A stretch of DNA of 64,000 bases from Nautilus pompilius (taxonomy: Eukaryota > Mollusca > Cephalopoda > Nautilida > Nautilidae), in the NCBI GenBank assembly GCA_018389105.1, contig JACATO010000329.1:1467501-1531500 (forward strand). The letters run 5' to 3'. How positions within the stretch are numbered: position 1 is the stretch's first letter; each line of letters starts with the position of its first letter. A program made the position numbers and the translations under genes. Positions 37,301 to 49,477 of the stretch are shown here, piece by piece. The notes below the pieces were generated by a model, which saw nothing but the letters and a program-made list of their open reading frames with translations, had not been told where the DNA came from and did no database searches.

Positions 37301-40300
37301 AATTTAATTTATGGTGCAGAAAGTAAAAAAAATGCAGACACTGTTTCATCTTATTGAACTTCCTCACTCTAATTACTTTTCATGCTAGGTCTATCATCCT
37401 CACTCCATTAATCCTTGATGGATGGCAAAGAATTATAGTTATGTTTACTGCTACAGATGTTTTCATTTCCTCCTTAGTGGTGTCTGTCCAGGTGTTGTCA
37501 GCTCTGCTTGCCTCCCTCTGGGTCTGTGTAGCATAGCAGTTAGATGACTCAGCCATATGGTGGAAGAAATACACTGGACCTGTGTCATCAGGGACATCAA
37601 TTTTTGGGTGCAATGGACTGCAAAAACACTGACGCATTGATAGTGTGTAGATCACTAACTCCACTTTCACTATTCACATCCACTGTCTGTACATTGCTGT
37701 CCAACCAGCTAAATGACATCAGATTTGAGGTATGAACACTTGAGACCATACTAGTGGCTTCACTAGTAAAATCACTTATGCAAGAATACAAAGTGATATA
37801 AATAACCAGAGAAAGTGATCATGTGGACCAGCATCTTTCTACATTTAATATCTGTAGCATAGACAGAAGTGCTCATTAAAAGACTCATCAATGCCTGGCC
37901 AAATTTTTTAGCAGTTTGCCCTGACCAGTTTCAGTCAATCTGAATGGGAAAGGATTAAGGAACTGGGAAAATTCTCTGCAACTTTATATTTTCCTGTTAG
38001 CCATGCTACCCTTTAAAAATCAAACTGCAGTATCTGACAAGTGATATGGATCTCTGTTTTCCACATACATTTATAAAAACTTCGATAAGGATAATCCAAG
38101 GACACTGCCTGCTCCTGGGTTGATTTTAGTAAAAAAAATAAGACAGACACACTCCAGGTGGCAGCCACTTTCCAGTGTCACAAGTGAGAAACAGTTCAAG
38201 ATATGGAGATGAAAATTGGAAAATTTGAGGATCTGATGATTAGTACATGGAGATGGTGAGCCAATAAAGTAAATTAAAGCCAAAGAACCCCATTCTACTT
38301 ATTATTCATTAATCAATTAGCTAGAACCTCCACTCATGGTTTACAATTGCTTTTTTTTTGGTTTTTACGGTTCCTGACAGAACTACAGTGTTCTTACTTA
38401 CTTTTTTGCTGGTACTGTTTTTTGTAGATTCCACAACTTCAGAGTATGATCTTCTGATGCTGTGATTAAAACAGGATCCACTGGATGGAACGCTAAAGCT
38501 CTAACTCCATCAAAGTGGCTGTAATAATAACAAAATTACCAAAAAAAATTTCAAACCAGTCCTTCATGGTCCCTTCCATCCCAGAAAGCTCTATACTGTA
38601 CTGCTTGCCCATAAGTCTGACTGTCACTTCTCAATCTTATACATATTTTCACTGTAGAATGATTAATAAAAATACATAAATAGCCACAGTATTTAAGAAA
38701 ATCAGATGATATTAGCAACAGCATTCTTTACCCTATTGGCCTGCTGTCTATGATAACTCAATAAAACTAGGCTGAGCTGCTTAGAAACTCATACATAACA
38801 AGGTTAGAAACCCAACACTAAGGAAAAAGATTTCTGGATAACTGGGTACACTTTTCAGATGTTACACCCAGGGAATCCCTGGAAAGCATCAATCAACTGC
38901 CATTATGGTTACTGAAACTGACAAGCAGACTTCTTCTGTTTTATCAAAACATAGATGAACAAAGTCTCTCTCTCTCAGTATAATGAAGGTGATACATATC
39001 AGATAATTCTTCTGAATTACGCCTACAAACTACTGGTTGGAAACTCACCTTCTTAATGTGTATTTTGCATTCCAAGTCTTTCGAAAAACTTCTTTTGGAG
39101 CTGATATCTGATTTAAAAGAAATTCAAAAAAAGGTTTTAGCTAGGAGGAAAAACAAAAGAAACAATTTCTAAACTTTTAATCTTTACTTTTTGCTATCTT
39201 CACCGTACCCCATTAGACATCTCAATGCAAGCTGTTAAAAAGAGACTCCAAAATTATTGGAACTCTGAAGTTTTCATGTTTTGAAAAATTACTCATCTAT
39301 GGAAATGATATCTTTATCAACATCAAACAATATCCTAAAAATTACTCCTCGTGTTTTGAAAGAGAAATGTTCAAGTTAACCCTGTAACCTTTACCAGTCA
39401 ACAGAAGGGAGCATAGGTTTTAGCAGAACAGAAAAGTGAAACCTACTGTGGGATGCCTAACATGAATCTTGGGCAATAAGGCTCAAGAACAAAAACTTTG
39501 CATTAAAACCCTTTTGCCTGGAGCTTAAAGAAACAAGAAAATCATATCCAAGCCATGCAAAAAGCTGCTTGTCCTCTCTGCAGGATGTATCTGTCTAATC
39601 ATATTTACCCCATCTTTCCATTTTTTAACTTATGAGTTAATTAAAGAATCAAAATGTCAAAAAGATGTTCTATGTAGAAGCGTGGGTGGCATTTGAATTT
39701 GTAATTTTGTTGAACATTGTAATTAATTGTTGGGAAGTTATTTTTAAAACTTTTGAAATCATGAGACCAAGGATAGGAGTAGGTGAATCTTTTGGTAACA
39801 ATGATATATGTAACACCTCTGATGACTACTTACATCATAACTCAAAGGGTCAGCCTCATTGGCTACAGTTAGTCCAGCTAACTCACCAAGACCCAGTGCT
39901 GCCTCTAATGCTTCGTCATCCGCTCCTGGAACCACGATTATTGGTCGTTTTGAAGGGGTGGGGAATGGCAACGGTCCGCCCCCCTGGACACCTGAATAGA
40001 CAGGGAGAGAGAGAGAGAAAATAACAACAATGAAAAAAAAAAAATTTGCACTACCACCTTAAGAACAGATTCCTTTTAAAGTTGCCAAAAAAATTATTAA
40101 ACACATCTTGATAAGCCTCTCCCAACAAACAAGCACCACTTTCCGCTCCAAATCCCTTTGATACCTGGTAAAATGGTAGAAGAATTACAGACATTATCCA
40201 AGTTACCTATGACATCCTGACTGCCTAACAACACTGGAAGCATTTAGCTTTATCTGAATCCAGCACTTATTGATTTATTGTTGCAGACTGTGTGTGTGTC

Positions 40301-43300
40301 TGTGTGCAAAAGATTTAAATATTCCCTCAAGGCAACACTGTGCTTTGCATTAATTTAAACAAATATGCAATAAAGTAACATGCAACTGATTATAGTAGTA
40401 AATTGTATATCGTCATTTCCATCTACCTACCTACTGTATTTGTAGTAGTCAGCTGTGTTTTTCTTAACAGTAATAAAATGACAAATTGTACAGCTATATT
40501 TATTCACTTAACTTCTAAAGTTAAAACCAATAGTATCCAAATATCTCATTAAAGTTCTCGTTTTTCTATCATGTTCACAGGATGTGTGTGAGCAATTTGC
40601 TCAAGATGACCTTAAATGTTATTTTATCTGAATTTCTTCAGAATCAGAATCGTGCCATTTTCCATTTCTTATAAAAAAATGGAAAATGAATTTAGTTAAA
40701 AAAATTATGTAAAATGCAAATGCAGCATCAGTGGATTTTAACTTGTCCTGATTTATAATGAAGTACTGGCATAGGTTTGAAGCAACTCGTGTAAAAGCTC
40801 TGTTAAATGATGAAAAACAAATGAACTTGTTAATTGTAGTAGTTTCTTGTTGTGCACGAGTTGCTTTGAGGTTATTAAGAGATTAAAGGAACCTGAACAA
40901 GTCTGGGTAAGACCTACTGAAAAGGAAATGCAATGTAACAGGCACAACAGTTAAAATAATATGCGTATATGCATGATTCACAAACAAGAAGCAAAACAAA
41001 ACAGTTTGTTATTACTACCACATCATTATTATTTTTTTAAATTTAAATTCAGCTTCACTCATCATCCAAGTGTAGTCAGTCAGCTAACAGTAAAAAGGAA
41101 GCCTAACCACTCTCTCCAAGTGTGTGTGTAATGGAAGGTCTGAGACAGACACACAAACTGAAATACCCTGGGAAAACAACTCAAGTAGACGAGTGAATAG
41201 GAGAGAAAAGAGACAGGAAACAGAAAGGTGAGTGATATATGTAAGAAAAACATGAATCGTCAAGGCCACCTGAGCAAGCTGGTGCTCTCCATATACTGAA
41301 CTAATCTATCACTAAGCAAAGATTTAATTTTCAGTTTTTAATAACAAGAATAAGCAACAAGCAAACATGTGATCAAGTTTTGTCTCCCCTCTGAAAACTC
41401 ACCCACCCAAAATGTCAGCTTGTATTGTACACAATTACGACAAAAAATACAGACTTAGCAAAACCAAAATAATCTACACCCCATAGCATTATCACCAGTA
41501 TCGTTTGTTCAGCCTCAAAAGAAAACGCAGAAGACTCGGAAGCAGGGTCAGTGGCTTGTGAATAGGTACACTTGTTTCTTCTCACATTCACATTTCGACT
41601 AACCTAGGAACACCCCCATCCACGCTATACAGCATTTCCCCTGAACATACCGTCTTTAATGGAATTTCTGTGTCATTTATCCACACAAGAGTTCCTCCCC
41701 AAAAACATGCACACATGGAATAGTAACAACAAAAAGAAAATAAAAGCTACATTGTGTGGTTGGAGCACTGGCTCTAAAGAGAATGCATGCCAAAAAGAGA
41801 ACAAGTATTCTGAGCAACAGCAGGAGATCATTTTAGAAGTGAAAGGAGAATGGGGGCAAATGAAATCAAGTTCAATTTATTACCAGCAATAATATATATA
41901 TATATATTTGAATTAAATCAGGAGCACTTAATGAACTGAAACTTTTGTCTTCACCACCCAGATTATAATGCAACAAAGAGGGGAAGGAGCTCCAAGCTGC
42001 AACTGAGAATCCAAACAAAGTGGCATAAATTCCCTTTAAAAGGCACCTGTATCAGGATCAGATATCATCACATGGTTTGTCTCTCCTGAGTTGTCTTCAT
42101 CATCATCCTGTATTACTAAAAAATAGAAATTCAGATTCAAGCACACAGAACAGTATGGCAACAGCATCACTTTGACCCTTCCTCTTGCTTTCAACTCAAC
42201 GCACACTATCTTCCTTTTGAACAAGCACTCTTCCCAATATGACACTGGTTAAACTATTCCTTTGTGTTAAATATCAAACATTGCGATTTCTCCCCTTGCT
42301 GCTTTTTTCTCCCCCTCATCAACAAAACTAATAATTTCTGGTACTTATTTAGATAAAGATGTTAATGCTATTCAAAAATATTTTTTTAAAAAAAAAAAGA
42401 GGGGTTTAAAATGATTTTGAAAAAATTGTTGTTGCATCCAGCTGCTGCTATGAAAAACAGCATTGAAAAAGCAAGCATTCTAATTCAGTGACTGACATCA
42501 GCAAAAACTGCATTTAAAACACAGATGAATCTGAACCGAAGCTTAAGGTTGAACAGGACTGCAGCAGCTGCTCCTTAAAAGAATTACGTTTACCTGAAAA
42601 GATGGCAGTTGTCCAATAAAAAAAAAAAATCTAAATGCAAGCTGTTTTTCTTTGTTCCTCCTCCGTCCTGCACATTCCAGGATTTTTCTAAACTAAACTG
42701 AAATCTATCTACACGATTACGGCACCTTAATCAATAACACAGGCATTGTTTCAGTCATAGCGTTAAATTTCTGCGGATTTTTTTTTTTTAAAAAGTTTAC
42801 CAAATAAATAATCCGAAATAACACTTTCACATCGGATGCTTTCTTCATCATCTTCATGGTAATAAGACTACAAAAAAAAATGTAAATTGGCACTGCAGCT
42901 GATCCTTAAACCGGTGGATATCTAAACCCTGGATGATTGGTTGGCAGGGGCGTGCATCAGGATTCACTTCTGACCAATTTATTTTAAAGAAATGTCACTG
43001 AATTTACCCTTTAGGCTTCTCATACTTACTGACAAAAATTATAGTTTTGCAAAAAAAAAAAAAAGAAAATATAATAGTAAATAAAGGTTTCTTCAGACTA
43101 CAAGGAATGGAGTCAAATAGAATCAGCTAGATATTTTCTCGTGAATGGGACAACAAAGTATTACATTACAGCAGGCAAACTGCAATTCAACAGCAGTATA
43201 AAAAATACTTCACTCTCAAAACATGAACCCTCTGAGAGAGACCTGTCATCTTGGGAAAAGAGGTTCCCCTGTTTTATGTGAACCTGTATATAGTTTCAAA

Positions 43301-46300
43301 AGAAAAGCAATAAAACAACCTAAAGCTACTTGCAAATTATTTTTCGATTTGTTGTGTTTATAACATCATCACATTTTCAATATGGATACTTATTCAGAAC
43401 ATGCTACTATTAAATTCTGTAGTAGCTCGAGACAGAAAAACTAGGACTTACTTTTGTGGGAGAGAGGAGGGGCCTGGCAATCAGTCATTGTTTCATGGCC
43501 AAGCTATTTATAACAACAATATTACCTAAGTATAACTTACAATAAAAGTTGAAATAATATGGTGTTAAACATTAGAATATCAGAACTTTGTCATGGATTC
43601 CTCAATTGAGCCAGTGCATTAAAAAAATGCTTCTTTCTTGATCTTCTAAACTTTTCAGATTAGTTAATATTTCAAAATAGACATTTATGGCTAACTCTCT
43701 TTTTCTGCAAGTGCCCCAACTTCAACAAGCAATTTCTATTGGTTTTTGTTTAAACTATTAGTTTCACTATTATTCCACGAAAACTAAAAAATTTGGGATA
43801 CTCTTTTCTGACAGATTTGAACAAAGTAATGTCTAACATTAGGTTTTAAAAATGAGATTCCAAATGCCATTTGCTAATTAACAAACTTTAAAGAACTTGC
43901 TTGATGGACTCTCAGAACAATTATACTGCACACTTCCATATCCAGGCCAGCTTTAAAATATGCGTTAGCCAGCACCTGACCATTTAAACATCAACTAATC
44001 CAAACTTTACTCTGCCATAAATCTGAGTTTTTTCATTAGTAAATTTCTAAGTGACAACTTACACTTCACTGTCTAAATAAGCAATTAAAAGAACCATGCT
44101 GATCTCAAACTAACTCCTAAGGTGCTTCCAGCAATAATGGTAAAATCCAAATCACCCTAATGTCTTTGTCTCTCTCTTTTTAAAATTAATTTTACTTATT
44201 TTCTATAGAATCTTATCTGAAGCTATACTGATATCTTTATTGTCAACATCTGCTTTGTCCCTAATTAGTAAAAATATTCATCTCACTGCAATCTGTTATG
44301 GCTGTTGTGTAGCAGACACCTGTTTAGTAATATTCCATAATTAACCGTCTTGAATACTTCACTGCGGAGGACATGAATAACTGCAGCAATTATTCTAGTA
44401 TCTTTCTGAAATTCAAGTTCAAATTCATTCCTTTTCATGCTCTACTGGCAGTAGTCAGCTTTCTAATTACCTTTGTTAATGGGCAGCACATTTTTTTAAA
44501 CTACAGGTAACAAAGCTAGGCTGTCGGTCATCTAGGCTTACTGCAACTTTTACATGACCTCAGTTGTGATGACAAGTTCATCGGTTGCACAATCCACAAA
44601 ACTCACTGAAAAACGTCCCATCTTCATGCAAATAAAAACATCATTTAAAAAGGGTTGGGGACATTGGATATAATAGCCATTTCTTTATTTATGCTGTACA
44701 TAAGATAGATTTCTGTATGTAGTTAAGTCATTAGTTACTTTGCTGGTGGTGAACCTCTGATATATTTGGGGGGAAAACAAGTGTTACATATGCTAAAATC
44801 TCATTTTGATAAGTCCCACAGTAATTATACAAGTTGAGCCCACAAAAGACCTCATTTCTCTGAACTTGCGTGTAATCCCTGAACAATGGTTATGTATTTT
44901 CCCAATGTGAGCACAGTAATAGCCTATCTGACTGGCTGTAAACTGGCCTAAAAATTGTTAAGGAATCTGCTCACAATTTACTAAAAAAAAAAAAAAAAAA
45001 TCAGTACCAGTGGTTTATGGAAAGGCATGACAGCTTAATTTCATTTTATAAAATAAAAAATAGCCTTTTATATTATTTATTATTATTATTATTATTTCTG
45101 TGAAGGCTATATTTCATGTACCATCAATCACGGGTACTAATTCATGGAGACCTCAAAGTTATTCACCTTGTGTTAACCATGGACAGTTCTATTATTTGAA
45201 TTGTTTTACCTTTCCCTTGAATAGTTTAAAACGATCAAGAGTAGCAGTTAAAATTAGCTGCTGTTCAGGTTCGGCAATGCTGACATCAACAGCGATGATG
45301 AGTCTGTGCAAAAAGCAGAGGTCATCCTGCTGTACTACAATGCAAATTTAAACAGAGCTAATTTTGGTTGTTCCAACACTGATATCCATATTAAAAACTT
45401 TGTTAATAACATTCTTTTTTTGTTTGTTTGTTTGTTTTGCAAGTAGCTTTGGCTTGCAGACATACAAAGCATTGGAAAGCTGAATATTCTAGAATATTAG
45501 ATTGTCTTTCCTTCAAGAACTGCACAAAAAACAAAAGTAGTAAATGAATGAGAAAAGGAAGAACATTTGAAGCTACTGATAAAATTTTATAAAAATGCCA
45601 TAATTTTTTTTTTGTTTTTTTTTGGCATTCTTATAAGTAGAAATGGCCAAAAATCTTTGAAAAACTGATTGTTGAAAATTTAATTTTACTCACATTATTA
45701 ACTCTTTTCATCCAGCCATTTTTACAGTGGCATATAATCTGGCTTAGTGCCACTGCCAAATTTCTCTAATGTTTGCTTTTCCCCTAAAAATGCTTAGAAA
45801 TTCATTCAGAAATTTAGTTTAAAAATACAATGGAGAGCATTATAAAACGTAGTAAATGGCATAATGGTATATGACAAAGTTTTAAAAAAAATAAAATAAA
45901 TTTTATAGACTACCAACAACACTACAGAATGCAAATACCAAACATGCACCAGCTGACATTGCACATGCATCAAAATCTTCAGTGCACTACTAGTAGAGAA
46001 GAACACTGTTCAGGCAAACAGAGCGTGTGAGGAAAACAAAGAGCCTCTCTGATACACTAAGGCTTCATGCGCAAGAGAGGAAACAAAAAAAAATAATGAT
46101 ATATATACCATTTTCTTCAGTTTGTACTCCAGCATTTTGATTAGAAAATTTCTTTATTATTACCCAGAAAAACACATGCACAACTGAGCCCCCCCCATGT
46201 ATCTAGCAGCACCAGACCTACTATATAAACCACGTCTTCCTGGTTTATATTTGTACTTCAAACAGTTTAGTTTAAAAAATGAACTCTCCCCAGATTATAC

Positions 46301-49300
46301 TAAACCTTTAGAATTTTCTTCTTCTAAAATCTCATATTTATTTATTTATTTTGGGTTTGAGGAATGGACAAGAATTCTAAATATAAGCTATTATATTTTT
46401 TTCTTCCACAATAAATTAATCAAAATTTTCTTTCTTTTAATATAGAAGAACCACTGTTTATACTTTCGATAACTTATATGTATGGATCATATTCTTTGTT
46501 CACTTTATATAATAATCAAGTTTTCTCTGCATAACAGAATGAGAATGAAATGTGGGCTATTTTCTGCCTGAGTTGGAATACAGAGAAAAGACTCAGTATT
46601 ATAAAGGTTAGAGAACCCTAAACTATAACACCCAGGTGTAACCCCTTAAACCAGTGATTCTCAAAGTGGGCGCTACTGCCCCCCAGGGGGCAGGAAGGAA
46701 AGGAGCGGTTGTAATGAGTCTTACAATGTTCTCATTGTGCTTAGTACTAGAAAAACAAGATTTAGACGTTATTGTGCTAGTCCCCAAAGCCTTATACCCG
46801 TAAGCGCTGTATTCTAAGTATAGACAACTCAACGTGTTAAAGTACAATGGAGAAGATGGGAAGGGACCAATTGAACGCATGCCGTTTCTTGTTGACATCC
46901 CTGATTGGCCGGTGGATGACCAATCAGCATCGTCGGCCATGAGTGCGTGATGCATGAAGGACCCCACTGGCTGGCTGTGCATGGGCGATGTCGCATTTGC
47001 ACATCATTGTATTTGGAATCAGAATTCGCATCTATTAGATCTGGTAAAATTAATTGAATATTTTGTCTCTTTTAACTTGATTTGATTACAACGCATCTTT
47101 TAAAATTTAATTACCATTTTAAATCTTATCTTTTCAGAGCAAAAGTATGTCTGCATCAAATCAGTCTAAAAAGAAGCGTAGGCAATATAACGCTGATTAT
47201 CTGAAGTATGGGTTTATCGCAGCTCCACATAATCAACAGCAACCACTGTGTCTGATTCGTGAAAAGATCTTTACAAATGAAGCGATGAAACCTTCAAGGC
47301 TTCTTGAACACTTGAACAAGTTGTACCCTGATTGAACAGATAAGAATGACTTATTTTCAAACCCTTCGAGAGAATTTTCAAAAGAGAAAAACAATTGGAG
47401 GCTTGCTTGGCAGTTCATGCTATCAGTCAAAGATGGTTTGCATGCCACCTACATATCACTCCTCATCGTGAAGTCTGGTAAACCTCACACAATAGGAGAG
47501 GACCTGATCTTACCGGTGTTAAAGGAAGTTCATTCAGACAGTGCTACACAAGGCACCAGAACCAATCATCAAAGCTATACCTATGAGTAATAGCTCTGTC
47601 CAGTGGAGGATTGATGAAATGGCAGAAGAACTCTGCACAATTTTGAAGAAAACAATTCAGTTTGCAGTTAGACAAGTCCACTTTACAAGGCAAATAATCC
47701 CTCCTCCTCACATATGTCCGTTTCGTGAAAGACAAAAGGTTATTCCAAGAACTGCTATTTGCAAGACTATTGGAAACCGATACCAAGGGTGAATCCATTT
47801 TCAATGTGGTCAGGAACTTCTTTTATGAAAAGGATATCCCACTGGCTAATATTGTAGCCTGTGCAACTGACAGTGCACCATCGATGGTTGGCTGTCATCG
47901 AGGTTTTATAAGTTATCTCAAAGCAGCTGTACCTGATGTCTTCACCATGCATTGTGTGATTCACCAACAACATCTGGTAGTGCAAAACCTGAGCAATCCA
48001 CTGCATGATTCTCTGAACACTGTCATCACAGCAGTGAATAAAATCAAAGCACATGCTCTCAACTCTCAATTGTTTCAACAACTGTGCATTGAAAATGAAG
48101 AAGACTTTCAATGCTTGCTGCTCCACAGAGGTGAGGTGGATGTCAAAGGGAAACAGCTTGAATCGCTTCTACGCTCTGTTTGATTCAGTGATTGAGTTCT
48201 TTGAAACCTCCAACCCTGAGCTCTGTGAAAAATTAAAAAACATTGAGAGAGACATAGCATACCTGTCAGACATATTCACAAAATTCAATGAAGTGAATTT
48301 GCAATTGCAAGCAGATGGGATCAACCTCATTAAAGTGAAATCTACTATTTCCATGTTTCACGCAAAACTCATCATGTTCAAACGCAACATTGGACGCAGG
48401 GAACTGTTCCAGTTTCCAAGTCTTTCTGCTTTGGCAAAGGACAGAACTTTTTGACGAAGATCTACAAGTCTATTGCTCCCATCTCAATGAACTGCACATA
48501 GATATGGATCAAAGGTTTCAAGATCTGCTCTCTTTTCGTATCCCTGAATGGATCATCAACCTGTTCATTGACATCACTGGTGAAGAGGGAGGAGATGTGG
48601 AAGAGCTCATTACCCTTCAAAATGACATTGAGTTGAAGCCCAAGTTCAAAAATTCCTATCAAGAATTTTGGCTTCAAAAGGAAATCACCCAATGCTACCC
48701 TTTGCTATGGAAGGTGGTTAGAATGCTCTTCATTGCCTTCCCAATGTCATATTTAGTCGAGAGGGGATTCAGTATAGACACTCGACTTCTTTCGAAGTAG
48801 CAGTGCAAACTCAGAATCACTGAGTGTGGAGACCTCAGACTTGTTCTCAGTACCATTCAGCCTGAGATTGAGAGGCTACTGCCACAACACCAAGCACATC
48901 CTTCTCATTGATCTCCCTCCCTGAAGGCCTACCTGGATTAACTGTTTAAAATTAAACTACCAACACTTTTTTATCATATGCTGTTGCCTTCTCCAATGAA
49001 TTTTAGCCTTTATTGATTTATCAATTTTGTGTGTGTGTGTGTGTGTGTAGACCGGTCTCTTTGGTTGGGGGGGGGGCACTATGGGTACTGCGTGATCATG
49101 GAGGAGGCGGTAGCCCAAAAAGTTTGAGAACCACTGCCTTAAATTGTAGAACTAACAGTTTCAGATTTTTTCCCTTCATTTTTAAACTGGTGTCTGATCG
49201 GGATATCTTTCATCTCAAAGAAAGAATAGCTACCTTTATTATTATGCACACTAATTATTGACTATTTTGTTTGGAGATGAAAGAATGTTCTAGTCCTGTC

Positions 49301-49405
49301 CACAAGCAAGGAAGAGTTTACAAAACAAAAAATGTTCTTGACAAAAACTAAAAAGGATTGTGTGAAAATGTATCACTCCGCTTTTATATAAAAAGGTAGG
49401 TAGGT

Positions 49406-49477
<72 letters not shown>

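Larger units (their letters stand above)
25829..39107 (-). other. STRN3: Striatin WD40 propeller exons
   Basis: Eight exons from 39107 down to 25829 encode fragment residues 275-613. Blade-closing strands are visible in order: HTLKLWNL, IRCWTIP, VRLWSPG, YIFDIETG, IRFFDNHTG, IRLWNLD and the terminal AKVFV. Typical GH or AH dipeptides and Asp residues sit before them (for example AHTDAVWGL, AHEDRH, AHLDAVTS). This propeller binds kinases and other STRIPAK clients in known striatins. Exon ends often fall inside blades rather than between them. The last exon's stop is followed by nothing coding. Confidence 0.93.
46652..49136 (+). mobile_element. hAT DNA transposon (ZBED5/FAM200-type), inactive
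   Basis: Left end CAGTGATTCTCAAAGTGGGC. Right end read in reverse CAGTGGTTCTCAAACTTTTT, followed by GGGCTACCGCC against the left-hand GCGCTACTGCC. The bases just outside are CCTTAAAC (left) and CCTTAAAT (right), an 8-bp target duplication with one mismatch, as hAT elements make. Length is 2485 bp. It lies in a striatin intron in the orientation opposite to the gene. Confidence 0.92.

Noticed and set aside
41891..41906. (AT)n tract as a regulatory or origin signal
   Set aside because: A short simple repeat in an AT-rich intron; nothing supports a function.
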